Of a stretch of DNA of 64,000 nt, positions 43,900-52,316 are shown one piece after another (the stretch's first letter is position 1; each line of letters starts with the position of its first letter). Made by a program: the position numbers and the translations under genes. The stretch comes from Tepidamorphus sp. (GTDB lineage: Bacteria > Pseudomonadota > Alphaproteobacteria > Rhizobiales > Tepidamorphaceae). Location of the stretch: positions 31,506 through 95,505 of the forward strand of contig JANQKY010000087.1 of the NCBI GenBank assembly GCA_028280885.1, written 5' to 3'. The notes under the pieces are model-generated. The model made no database searches. It saw nothing but the letters and a program-made list of their open reading frames with translations, and had not been told where the DNA came from.

Positions 43900-44543
43900 G
43901 CCGAGGGGGCGGCCAAGCTGAAACCCAAAGCCCCGTCCCCGCTGAACCGGACAGCAGGGGACAAATCCGGCAATGACACTGGGGCGAAATAGCGGGCGAT
44001 GCCGGACACCGCTTCCATTGAGGAAAACAGAGTTGATGACGATCGCCGGGGCGTTGTGAGCCTGTCAGGTCTTCAAGCTTTGCGGCCTGTGGTCGATCTC
44101 TATTTGGGTCCGATCGCGGCAGGTGCTTGGATTGTCAATGACTGCATTGAGGCAGATGACGGCTCCGAGCCCAACCTGTACCTTCAGATTTCGTGCTGCG
44201 TACGCTCGTAGCGCAGATTCTGCTGCGTGTGCATCATCTTCAGAGTGGCAACGTAGCGTGAAGGGCAGACATTCGTGCTGGGCGCAGCGAGGTTCGTCAG
44301 CCAACTGGCGAGACGCTAACAATGCGCCAGTTCCCTGCAACTCTGCAAAGTTCAGCTTTGAGGAAGCGGCACTGCCAATAGGGTTTGTCCGCTTGGGAGA
44401 GAGGATAAATCCGAAAATGCTTTTTCGTTGCGTCGACCGCAGGCGCTGTTTAGCCGTCGACCTGAGACGCCCCAAAACATTTGAAGACAAATTGATATTT
44501 TCCTAAAGTTTCCAATATTCAACCAAGAAACAACGGTAACTTG

Positions 44544-45419
44544 ATGACGGTTCTTGTATTTGGTGGCTCCGGAACCATCGGCCGATTTCTTGTGCCGTTC
44601 CTGTCTTCAAGCGGCATGAAAATCCGGGTTGCAACACGGTCGGAGGAGTTTGCTGCAACTCTGCCCGACACAGTGGAGGCGGTCATTGCTGACATGGATG
44701 ATCCGGCCAGTCTGCGGCGCGCGTTCGAAGGCGTTGAGACTGTGTTTCTGCTGGTTGCCCATGATCCCTTGGAAACCCAACGCGGGTTGGTAACACTAGC
44801 GATTGCGAACGAGGCTTCCTGCAAATACATCGTCTATCTGTCGAACCACATGTCGTCACTCTCACCGCTCGTCCCTCACGCAGGTTCAAAAGTCGCGATC
44901 GAAGCGGCCATACGGCACACTGGGATTCCACACACGATCCTGCGACCCACGAATTTTGCTCAAAACGATCTGTGGCTGAAAGATGCGATTATTTCAGGCG
45001 CCTACCCTTGGCCGTTAGGCTTTTTTCCTGTGACGCGCATCGACGTTCGAGACGTTGCGCTTGCATCAGCGAACGTACTCCTGAACCCACGCGCGAATAA
45101 TGAAGTTTTCACGTTGTCTTGCCTGGATGCGCCCAATGGCAAAGAAACCGCTGCGCTGTGGTCCATGGCAATGGGCCGCACCGTCGTATACCCGGACTAT
45201 ACGCCGGAAGAATTCGAATCCGAAATGGAAGGGAAGATACCATCATGGCTCAATTTCGATTTTCTGATCATGAACCGCTACTATGAACGATATGGCTGTC
45301 CTGTAGATGCGCAAGACTTTGAACGGCAAGCTACCCTTTTACCGGATGGTCCCCGCAGTTACGCATCCTTCATTGAAGAGACAGCGGCAGCATGGAGAAG
45401 CCTGCCTGGGTGCCGCTGA
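44544..45419 (+). CDS. NmrA-like NAD(P)-binding protein in a lower-GC patch
   Basis: This 291-residue atypical short-chain dehydrogenase has VLVFGGSGTIGRFLVPFLSS (dinucleotide-binding GGxGxxG near residues 7-12), VIADMDDPASLRRAFEGVET and HTILRPTNFAQN, as in NmrA/quinone-reductase-2-like proteins. These either reduce quinones or act as redox sensors. ATG 44544 is preferred to TTG 44541. Codon use is clearly less GC-rich than in glx and BMC genes, and no operon partner is present, so it is probably a recent acquisition rather than part of the amine system. Confidence 0.75.
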   Translation: MTVLVFGGSGTIGRFLVPFLSSSGMKIRVATRSEEFAATLPDTVEAVIADMDDPASLRRAFEGVETVFLLVAHDPLETQRGLVTLAIANEASCKYIVYLSNHMSSLSPLVPHAGSKVAIEAAIRHTGIPHTILRPTNFAQNDLWLKDAIISGAYPWPLGFFPVTRIDVRDVALASANVLLNPRANNEVFTLSCLDAPNGKETAALWSMAMGRTVVYPDYTPEEFESEMEGKIPSWLNFDFLIMNRYYERYGCPVDAQDFERQATLLPDGPRSYASFIEETAAAWRSLPGCR

Positions 45420-45791
45420 CAATAGGTGCAGTGTTTCCGCCTGATGTGTCCCACGTCTCAACGCTCTATCATCTTTGCCGCCGCGCAAACGCGGTTCGCA
45501 ACCTAGGCTCGTTCGTGGCATTGAATGACCGGTCTAGCGACATCTGCTGCGACGAGCGCCTCGCGCCCGCGAACACACGCTGCGTCAGCAGTAGTCGCAG
45601 ATGCAAAGGGCAGCAAAGTCCGCAAAGCGTCCTCCGGACCACCTTGGCTGCCGCCTTCCAAGACATCACGACATCAACAGCGTCGGAAAGATCCCGGCCC
45701 ATTTAACAAATCCGACGAAATACCCTCTCCGGCCGTCAGCGTTGCACCAACCCTGCTGCCGGCCGATAAGCCCCGGACAAATCCGCCCGCC
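45420..45791. other. Intergenic remnant DNA
   Basis: This 372-bp stretch between the NmrA-like gene and the convergent flavoprotein gene stays lower in GC than the region on its right. Short open frames on both strands show no family resemblance. No terminator or repeat was recognised. Confidence 0.5.
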
Positions 45792-46934
45792 CTACCGCCC
45801 CGACGGGCTTTCCCGCGGCGACAGTTTCTTCCGCCCGGCGATCTTGAAGCGGTCCGCCGTGCCGTATTCCTTCAAGCCCACGCCCGCGACGAAATCGCCG
45901 AAGACCGGCCCGTGCTTGAACAGATGCCCCGAGCAGCCGCCGGCGAGCAGCACGTTGTCATGCCCGGGATGCCAGTCGACGATGAAATGGGTGTCCGGGG
46001 TCAGGATCACCTGGTTGAACTTGGAATCGACCACCCGCTCGCCGATCAGGCCGGGCAACCGCTTGCGGATGTAGCTGCGGGTGCGCGACAGGGTCTCGCG
46101 CTTGATCAGCCGCTCGTCATTGTCGAGGTCGATCCGGTCGGGAATGACGACGGCCGCCTTGACGCCGGAGCCCTCCACCGAGGACAGGCCGAACGAGCCC
46201 TCGCCATGGTCGATCCAGCAGGGCATCCTGGCCTGGTCGAAGGAGTCGTCGCCGTCCGGCGTCGAGGTGTAGAGCACGTTGATGCCGATGATGGCGGAGA
46301 TCGGCTTGATCGTGCGCGGAAACATGTCGGCCATCCAGGCCCCGGTCGCAACGACGATGAGGTCGGCTTCCAGCGGCTTGCCGTCGAGCATCAGCCGCTC
46401 GTTTTCGTCCGTCACCACACGGCCGCGCCTGACGGTGCCGCCGGCCCGCTCGAACAGCTCCAGCCCGGCGCGCACGCAGCGATGCGCCATCACCATGCCG
46501 GCCTCCGGCTCGAACAGCGCATAGGAAATGCCGGTGAAATCGAATTGCGGGAAATGCGCCGCCGCGTCGTCCGCCGAGAACCGGTAATAGGGCACGCCGA
46601 CGGTGTCGAAGGTCGCCGGGGTCGCGTCCTCCCAGTCGCAATGGCCGGCGGTCGCCAGGATCAGCGCGCCGCATTCATAGTAGAGCGTCTGGCCGGTCTC
46701 CGCCTGCATCTCCAGCCAGCGCTGACGGGCGTCGCGCACCCAGCGCGTATAGAATTCGTCGCGGCCGGAAATCGCCCGGAAAACACGGTTGTAGTCCGTC
46801 GAGGCGGCGCGGGAATGGCCGGGCTCCCAGCGGTCGATCAGCGTCACCGAGGCGCCCCGGCGGGCGAGTTCCAAAGCCGACATGACCCCGGCGATCCCGG
46901 CGCCCACGACGATAGCTTCGGATTTGCGCGGCAC
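45792..46934 (-). CDS. DAO-family FAD-dependent oxidoreductase, sarcosine oxidase/N-methyltryptophan oxidase-like
   Basis: This 380-residue flavoprotein has the FAD-binding VVGAGIAGVMSALELARRG (GxGxxG at 11-16), the SolA/MSOX-type VTLIDRWEPGHSRAASTDYN and a C-terminal GGCSGHLFKHGPVFG matching GFSGHGFK of sarcosine oxidases. Such enzymes oxidise secondary amines such as N-methyl amino acids to an aldehyde plus amine. The GTG at 46934 has AAGGGGA upstream and fits the family start better than ATG 46952. It is divergent from the glutamine-synthetase-like ligase and shares an operator with it, so N-alkylglutamate is an attractive substrate. Confidence 0.82.
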   Translation of the reverse strand: MPRKSEAIVVGAGIAGVMSALELARRGASVTLIDRWEPGHSRAASTDYNRVFRAISGRDEFYTRWVRDARQRWLEMQAETGQTLYYECGALILATAGHCDWEDATPATFDTVGVPYYRFSADDAAAHFPQFDFTGISYALFEPEAGMVMAHRCVRAGLELFERAGGTVRRGRVVTDENERLMLDGKPLEADLIVVATGAWMADMFPRTIKPISAIIGINVLYTSTPDGDDSFDQARMPCWIDHGEGSFGLSSVEGSGVKAAVVIPDRIDLDNDERLIKRETLSRTRSYIRKRLPGLIGERVVDSKFNQVILTPDTHFIVDWHPGHDNVLLAGGCSGHLFKHGPVFGDFVAGVGLKEYGTADRFKIAGRKKLSPRESPSGR

Positions 46935-46965
46935 GGAACATTCCCCTTGCATCGTTCTGATCTTT

Positions 46966-46984
46966 GAATACAGTATACAGTCAA
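46966..46984. promoter_or_regulatory. GntR operator copy 3 and -35 box, flavoprotein/ligase divergent promoter
   Basis: GAATACAGTATACAG (46966-46980) is the exact reverse complement of 15 bp in operator copy 1. On the minus strand TTGACT (46984-46979) is a plausible -35 box of the flavoprotein gene, so the operator lies in the promoter spacer. The ligase start at 47102 lies 121 bp away on the other side. Confidence 0.6.
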
Positions 46985-47101
46985 CAAGGCCCTCACAAGG
47001 GCGAAGGCGAACGGCATGTCGCCTCCGGCGATTCCAGGCGCCGGATTTATACGGGCCGGACGGTCGCCGAACGGCTGCCGGCAAGAGGAGGGGAACTTTA
47101 A

Positions 47102-48397
47102 GTGACGTCAGACGATTTCAGCCTGCCGGAGGGCACCCATACGGTCGCGATGGGCGCTGCCGACGTCAACGGGGTGATGCGCGGCAAGCGCATTCCCTCA
47201 AGCCATTGGCCGACGATCTGCGAAAAGGGCAACGCGCTGTCGATCGCCATGTACGCAATCGACATGACGTCCGACGTCTGGGACACGCCCTATGTCAATT
47301 TCGACAATGGCTATCCGGACATGCACATGTTTCCGGCAACGAAGCCGGTGCCGGTGCCCTGGGAAGAGGGCGTCGCCTTCTGTCTCGGCCGTACCGAGGG
47401 CATGGACCACAAGCCGGTGCCGATCGATCCGCGCGGCACGCTGATCGCCCAGCTCGAGCGGGCGACCGCCATGGGCTACTCGGTGAGCGTTGGCGCTGAA
47501 CTCGAGTTCTACCTGCTCGATCCGGAGACCAAGCAGCCGCGCGACCAGGGCATCCAGGTCTACAGCCTGTCGCGGGCGGCTGAACTGGAGCACGTGCTCG
47601 GTCCGATCCGCCAGCAGATCAACGAAATGGGCATTCCGATCGAGCAGTCGAACCCGGAATACGCGCCCGGCCAGGTCGAGGTGAACATCCGCTACGACGA
47701 GGCGCTGAAGACCGCCGATAATGTGGTGATGTTCCGCAATCTGGTGAAGGAACTGGCCAATCACCACGGCTATCTGGCGACCTTCATGTCGAAGCCGTTC
47801 ATCGACCAGTCCGGCAACGGCTTCCACGGGCACTATTCGCTGTGGAAGGGCGGCCGCAACGTCTTCGCCGAGAACGGCAGGCTGAACGGCCTCGGCCGCA
47901 ATTTCGTCGCCGGCCTGCAGAAACGGATGAGCGAGACGGCGCTGGCCATGGCGACCACGCCGAATGCCTATCGCCGCCGCCAGCCCTATACGTTCTGTCC
48001 GATCAATACGAGCTGGGGCGTCGACAACCGCACCGTCGGCATCCGCATCATCGAAGGCTCCGAAACCGCGACGCGGGTCGAGAAGCGCGACGGCTCGGCC
48101 GACTGCAATCCGTATTACCTGATGGCCTGCGACATCGCCGCCGGCCTCGACGGCATCGAGCAGGGCCTGGAGCCCTCGCCGATAACCACCGGCAATGCCT
48201 ATGAGGACGGCGAGGCCGAGCCGATCCCGACCGACCTTGCGACCGCCGTCGGCCTTGCCAGGGACTCCGACTTCCTGAAGTCGGTTCTTGGCGAGGACCG
48301 GCTGACGATCCTGATCCAGCAGGCCGAGCGCGAACTGGACTTCAACGCCAATCAGGTCACGCAGGTCGAGATCGAGCGCTACCTGGGGAACCTCTGA
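47102..48397 (+). CDS. Glutamine synthetase-family ligase (gamma-glutamylamide synthetase-like)
   Basis: This 431-residue ATP-dependent ligase has the glutamine-synthetase core: GAELEFYLLD (metal Glu), QSNPEYAPGQVEVNI (metal Glu), SGNGFHGHYSLW (metal His, ATP/substrate loop) and NTSWGVDNRTVGIRI. It is shorter than type I GS and lacks an adenylylation Tyr motif, like GmaS/PuuA/GlnT enzymes that join glutamate to an amine. It begins with GTG after AGAGGAGGGG and abuts the shell pentamer gene without a gap, which links amine glutamylation directly to the microcompartment. Confidence 0.85.
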   Translation: MTSDDFSLPEGTHTVAMGAADVNGVMRGKRIPSSHWPTICEKGNALSIAMYAIDMTSDVWDTPYVNFDNGYPDMHMFPATKPVPVPWEEGVAFCLGRTEGMDHKPVPIDPRGTLIAQLERATAMGYSVSVGAELEFYLLDPETKQPRDQGIQVYSLSRAAELEHVLGPIRQQINEMGIPIEQSNPEYAPGQVEVNIRYDEALKTADNVVMFRNLVKELANHHGYLATFMSKPFIDQSGNGFHGHYSLWKGGRNVFAENGRLNGLGRNFVAGLQKRMSETALAMATTPNAYRRRQPYTFCPINTSWGVDNRTVGIRIIEGSETATRVEKRDGSADCNPYYLMACDIAAGLDGIEQGLEPSPITTGNAYEDGEAEPIPTDLATAVGLARDSDFLKSVLGEDRLTILIQQAERELDFNANQVTQVEIERYLGNL

Positions 48398-48712
48398 ATG
48401 CGCATCGCCCGCGTCACCGGTCATGTCACCGCGACCGTCAAGGAGGCGCCGCTCACCGGCGCCCGGCTGCTTATCGCCGATATCGAGGACGGCGCGGGCG
48501 CGGTGCTGGAGAAGGCCGTCGTCGCGGTCGACCATCTCGGCGCGGGGCCCGGCGACATGGTGCTGATCGTCACCGGCTCGGCGGCCCGGCTGCCGACGGC
48601 GGTCGGCGGCATTCCGGTCGACGCGGCGATCGTCGGCGTCATCGACGAAATCAAGATTTCCGCAAACACACCAGCTACGGCGCCTCGCAAGGGCGCAACA
48701 CGGAGGAAATGA
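48398..48712 (+). CDS. BMC shell vertex protein (BMC-P, EutN/CcmL family)
   Basis: The 104-residue protein is the pentameric vertex subunit of bacterial microcompartments: [61 protein letters not shown] and [10 protein letters not shown] are the standard EutN/CcmL beta-barrel landmarks. Five copies cap each icosahedral vertex. The ATG follows directly after the ligase stop. A short Lys/Arg-rich tail ([10 protein letters not shown]) is extra. Confidence 0.93.
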   Translation: MRIARVTGHVTATVKEAPLTGARLLIADIEDGAGAVLEKAVVAVDHLGAGPGDMVLIVTGSAARLPTAVGGIPVDAAIVGVIDEIKISANTPATAPRKGATRRK

Positions 48713-48713
48713 C

Positions 48714-49028
48714 ATGGCTGCTCAGAAACCTGCCCCCGGCCAGGCGGCCCTCGGCATGATCGAAACGCGCGGCCTCGTCGCCTCGATCGAGGCCGCCGAC
48801 GCGATGGTCAAGGCGGCGAGCGTGACGATCGTCGGCCACACCAAGGCCGGCGGCGGACTGGTCTCGACGCTCATTCGCGGCGAGGTCGGCGCGGTGAAGG
48901 CGGCAACGGATGCCGGCGCGGTCGCCGCCAACAAGGTCGGCGAGGTGGTCGCGGTGCACGTCATTCCGCGCCCGCATGACGAGATCGAAGGGGTGCTCGC
49001 CGGGCTCGGCGCCGGGGGTGGCGACTGA
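48714..49028 (+). CDS. BMC shell hexamer protein (BMC-H, PduA/EutM/CcmK family)
   Basis: This 104-residue single-BMC-domain protein has [40 protein letters not shown] and [16 protein letters not shown], followed by [15 protein letters not shown]. The loop KAGGGL lines the central pore of the hexamer. Six copies form the main facet tile. GGAGG precedes the ATG, one base after the BMC-P stop. It is the only BMC-H gene in the window, so one hexamer may serve for all facets. Confidence 0.95.
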   Translation: MAAQKPAPGQAALGMIETRGLVASIEAADAMVKAASVTIVGHTKAGGGLVSTLIRGEVGAVKAATDAGAVAANKVGEVVAVHVIPRPHDEIEGVLAGLGAGGGD

Positions 49029-49072
49029 TCGGGACCTGGACCCTTGATCTGCGCCGATATGCAGGCTGAGCC

Positions 49073-50299
49073 ATGAGCACGGGTGACTTCGGAAAGTTCG
49101 CCGACGCGGTCGCCGGCCGCCCGTCACAGGCGAGCCGGTCGCAGGCCAGCCTGTCGGACGAAACGCCGGTCTTCCGGAAGGTCGCGGTGCTGGGCGGCGG
49201 CGGCGATGCGCGGCTGCTTGCCGCGCTGTGCCTGTCGGAGGGCGCGGACGTCACGCTGTTTTCGGCCTATGGCGCCGAGCTCGACGCGATCCGTACGGCC
49301 GGGGGCGTCACGATCCGCGGCGAGGGGCCGGTTGGCACCTATCAGGTCGACCAGTCCGGCCTTCCCGCGATCGCGACCACGGCGGAACTCGACCGGGCGG
49401 TCGCCGGGGCCGAGCTGATCTTCCTGACCGGTCCCGTCCACAAGCAGCGCACCTATGCGATGGTGCTGGCCGATCACCTGAGCGACGGCCAAGTGCTTGT
49501 CCTAGCGCCCGGACGCTCGCTCGGCGCGGTCGAGGCGGCCTGGCTGCTGCGGGTCGGCGGCTGCCGGGCCGACGTGACGCTGATCGAGGCGCAGGGCCTG
49601 CCCTACTGGACCCGCGCGGCGGGCGCGACATTGCATCTGACCGCCTGCGCGCCGGTGCCGGCGGCGGCCCTGCCGAGCGACCGGGTTGGCGCGGTCGAAG
49701 GATTGAAGCGCTTCCTGCCGAACCTCGTCGCGATGCCGTCTGTCGTCCAGAGCGGCTTTGCCGATGGCAGCGGGCTTGTCGAGGTGCCGGCGCTGATGCT
49801 CGGCGGTCCGGTCTGTCCGGATGGTGGGCAGGCGATCCCCGAGGGTGCGACGCCGCTGCCCGAACGCGACACGTTCCGCGCCCTGATCGGCGCGCGGCAT
49901 GGCGATGTCATCGCCGCGCTTGCTCAAGAACGCAGGGCGGTCGCCAGCCGGTTCGGCGTGCGCGACCTGCCGGATGATCAGGGCTGGATCGATACCTATG
50001 CCGGCGCCGATGTCGGACCGATGTCCCGGCCGGTGCCCGATATCGGTCACGCGGTGGCCTATGTCCGCTGCGCGGTGGTCGGCTCGCTGGTGCCGCTGAT
50101 GTCGGCGGCCGCGCTTGCCGGGGTGGCTGTGCCGGCGACCGGCGCGATGGTGACGCTGGCGTCTGCCGCGCTGGGCGGTGATCTTGCCAATGCCGGCCGC
50201 CGGCTCGACGGGATCGGCGTCACCGCCCAGTCGATCGACGATGCGCGCCGGGCCATGGATCAAATCGCCAGCGGTCAATTGGTAGGGGGAGCGCGCTGA
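49073..50299 (+). CDS. Opine dehydrogenase-like NAD(P)-binding protein with BMC-targeting-like N-terminus
   Basis: This 408-residue protein has an extra N-terminal segment (residues 1-33) beginning MSTGDFGKFADAVAGRP, a possible amphipathic encapsulation helix plus linker. A Rossmann fold follows (KVAVLGGGGDARLLAALCL, about 36-54) and then a helical C-terminal domain of octopine/opine-dehydrogenase type (SLVPLMSAAALAGVAVPATG). The catalytic HPxxML of opine dehydrogenases appears as EVPALML, so the usual His is not where expected. Such enzymes make or cleave N-(1-carboxyalkyl) amino acids. Acting on an N-alkylglutamate inside the compartment is inference. Confidence 0.7.
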   Translation: MSTGDFGKFADAVAGRPSQASRSQASLSDETPVFRKVAVLGGGGDARLLAALCLSEGADVTLFSAYGAELDAIRTAGGVTIRGEGPVGTYQVDQSGLPAIATTAELDRAVAGAELIFLTGPVHKQRTYAMVLADHLSDGQVLVLAPGRSLGAVEAAWLLRVGGCRADVTLIEAQGLPYWTRAAGATLHLTACAPVPAAALPSDRVGAVEGLKRFLPNLVAMPSVVQSGFADGSGLVEVPALMLGGPVCPDGGQAIPEGATPLPERDTFRALIGARHGDVIAALAQERRAVASRFGVRDLPDDQGWIDTYAGADVGPMSRPVPDIGHAVAYVRCAVVGSLVPLMSAAALAGVAVPATGAMVTLASAALGGDLANAGRRLDGIGVTAQSIDDARRAMDQIASGQLVGGAR

Positions 50300-51678
50300 T
50301 GGACGCTGATCTTCGCTCAATCGCCTCTGCCCGCCGCACGGTCGAGGCCGCCTGGACTGCCTACAATCAGTTCCTCGGGGCCGATCCGGCGCAAATCGAC
50401 GAGATGGTGCAGGCGATGGCCCGGGCGATCGAGCCGGAGGCCAAGCGGCTCGGCGAGATGGCCGTCGAGGAGACCGGCTACGGCAACGTGCCGGACAAGC
50501 GGGTCAAGAACCTGTTCAACGCCCTGTCGGTCGCCGACTGGCTCCGGGATATCACGACGCTCGGCGTGCTCTGGCGCGACGACGTCACCAAGGTCGCGGC
50601 GATCGGCGAGCCGATGGGCGTGGTCGCGGCCCTCATTCCGGTCACCAACCCGACCTCGACGATCATCTACAAGGTGCTGAGCGCGGTGAAGGCCGGCAAC
50701 GCCATCGTCTGCGCGCCGCATCCGCGCGGCGTCAAATGCGGCATGGAGACCGTGAAGATCATGGCGCGGGCGGCCGAACAGCTCGGCGCGCCGAAGGGGC
50801 TGATCCAGTGCCTCGACGAAGTGACGATCCAGGGCACTGCCGAACTGATGCGCCACAAGCGCACCTCCGTGATCATGGCGACGGGCGGGCCGGGGATGGT
50901 CAAGGCCGCCTATTCGTCGGGCAAGCCGACGATCGCGGTCGGGGCCGGCAACGTGCCCTGCTATGTGCATGCCTCCAAGGCCGGCGAGGTCGGCGAAGTG
51001 GCCGAGCAGGTACTGACCTCGAAGGCGTTCGACTACGGCACCGCCTGCGTCTCCGAACAGGCGCTGATCGTCGACCGGTCGCTTGCCCGCGAGATGCGCC
51101 AGGAACTGAAGATGCGCGGCGCCTATTTCATGACGCAGCCGGAGGCTGACCGGCTCGGCGCCCGCCTTTTTACCGAGTCCAGGGCGATCCATCCCGACTT
51201 CGTCGGCCAGTCTGCGCAGGCGCTGGCGACGGCCTCCGGTTTCGACGTGCCGCCGCGCACGCGCGTGCTGATCGCCGATGAGACGGAGGTCGGCTGGCAG
51301 CGGCCGCTGTCGGCGGAGAAGCTCAATCCGGTGCTTGCCTTCTACGAGGCGAAGGACACCGAGGAGGGGCTTGCGATCTCCGACCGGATCGTCCGCTTCG
51401 GCGGCTGGGGCCATTCCTCGGTCATCCATTGTGACGACCCGGAGGTGGTCGCCCGGTTCAGCCGCATCGCGACAGGCCGCATCCTGGTCAATACGCCGGC
51501 GATCATGGGCGGCATGGGCTTTTCGACGGATCTGGAGCCGAGCTTCATGCTGGGCACCGGCACCTGGTCGGGCTCGATCACGTCCGACAACGTCACCGCC
51601 CTGCACCTCATCAACATCAAGCGCGTGGCCTACGAGAACCGGCCGTGGCGTGACATTTACGACGTCTACGGAGAGTAA
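50299..51678 (+). CDS. CoA-acylating aldehyde dehydrogenase (EutE/PduP/AdhE-N type)
   Basis: This 459-residue enzyme converts an aldehyde, CoA and NAD+ to acyl-CoA and NADH. C250 in FDYGTACVSEQALIVD is the nucleophile and matches the xxxCASEQ motif of acetylating dehydrogenases. IPVTNPTSTIIYKVLSAVKA and GGWGHSSVIH are also typical. It is the signature enzyme of metabolosomes. Neither the N-terminus, which enters the core fold at once, nor the C-terminus shows an obvious encapsulation peptide. It overlaps the upstream stop (TGATG). Confidence 0.92.
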   Translation: MDADLRSIASARRTVEAAWTAYNQFLGADPAQIDEMVQAMARAIEPEAKRLGEMAVEETGYGNVPDKRVKNLFNALSVADWLRDITTLGVLWRDDVTKVAAIGEPMGVVAALIPVTNPTSTIIYKVLSAVKAGNAIVCAPHPRGVKCGMETVKIMARAAEQLGAPKGLIQCLDEVTIQGTAELMRHKRTSVIMATGGPGMVKAAYSSGKPTIAVGAGNVPCYVHASKAGEVGEVAEQVLTSKAFDYGTACVSEQALIVDRSLAREMRQELKMRGAYFMTQPEADRLGARLFTESRAIHPDFVGQSAQALATASGFDVPPRTRVLIADETEVGWQRPLSAEKLNPVLAFYEAKDTEEGLAISDRIVRFGGWGHSSVIHCDDPEVVARFSRIATGRILVNTPAIMGGMGFSTDLEPSFMLGTGTWSGSITSDNVTALHLINIKRVAYENRPWRDIYDVYGE

Positions 51679-51683
51679 GTATC

Positions 51684-52316
51684 GTGACCGACAAGCGCTC
51701 GCCCACCATCCGCGCCCTGGTGCAGATCGACAATCTGCAACCGAAATTCGCCGCCTATAACGGCGCGACCGTGCAGGGCTCGATCCCGCTTGCCGGCGAC
51801 ACGATCCTGATCGGCGAGCTGGCGCCGGGCAACGAGGTGTTCTCGCTGATCGACGTGGCGCTCAAGGCAAGCCGGGTGGAATCGACCTCGCAGATCGTCG
51901 AGCGCGAGTTCGGCTTCTTCATCCTGCGCTCGCCGTCCAATGCCGAGGTGACGGCGGCCCGCGAGGCGATCCTGGAGGAGATCGGCCAGACCATGGCCGA
52001 CCGGCTGAAGCCCTCGATCGAAGCGACGCAGGTGATCACCTCGGTCGAACCCTATCAGGCGCAGCTCTTGAACAAGTGGCGCAAGGGCACGCTGCTGGTG
52101 CCCGGCCAGACGCTCGGCATCATCGAATGCGCGCCGGCCGCCTATATCTCGATTGCCGCCAACGAGGCGGAGAAGGCGGCCAATATCGACATCGTCGAGG
52201 TCCGCGCCGTCGGCCGCTTCGGGCGGCTGTTCATCTCCGGTACCGAGGATTCGGTCAAGACCGCCGTGGAAGCGGCAAGCACCGCGATCGGCGATGTCGA
52301 CGGGGTGGCCGCCTGA
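51684..52316 (+). CDS. BMC shell trimer protein (BMC-T, tandem BMC domains, probably circularly permuted)
   Basis: The 210-residue protein has two BMC domains in tandem. The first, IRALVQIDNLQPKFAAYNGA, then SLIDVALKASRVESTSQIVE and REFGFFILRSPSNAEVTAAR, matches the permuted EtuB/CsoS1D/CcmP-like order. The second holds LGIIECAPAAYISIAANEAE, then KAANIDIVEVRAVGRFG. Trimers of this kind form pseudohexameric tiles with larger, sometimes gated pores, suitable for cofactors or bulky substrates. It starts with GTG five bases after the aldehyde dehydrogenase. Confidence 0.9.
   Translation: MTDKRSPTIRALVQIDNLQPKFAAYNGATVQGSIPLAGDTILIGELAPGNEVFSLIDVALKASRVESTSQIVEREFGFFILRSPSNAEVTAAREAILEEIGQTMADRLKPSIEATQVITSVEPYQAQLLNKWRKGTLLVPGQTLGIIECAPAAYISIAANEAEKAANIDIVEVRAVGRFGRLFISGTEDSVKTAVEAASTAIGDVDGVAA

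Larger units (their letters stand above)
43363..44543. other. Gene-poor spacer with palindromic repeats and lower-GC DNA
   Basis: This 1.2-kb gap after glxD starts with three palindromic repeat clusters (43436-43558, 43594-43670, 43784-43899). From about 43980 the base composition falls clearly below that of the neighbours and open frames on both strands (up to 141 codons at 44065-44490, minus) have no recognisable family, no good start signals and no neighbours that would support them, so none is called as a gene. Confidence 0.6.

Noticed and set aside
44065..44490. 141-codon minus-strand frame in the lower-GC spacer
   Set aside because: No recognisable domain, no good start signal and overlapping frames on the other strand. 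It may be a decayed gene but cannot be supported.
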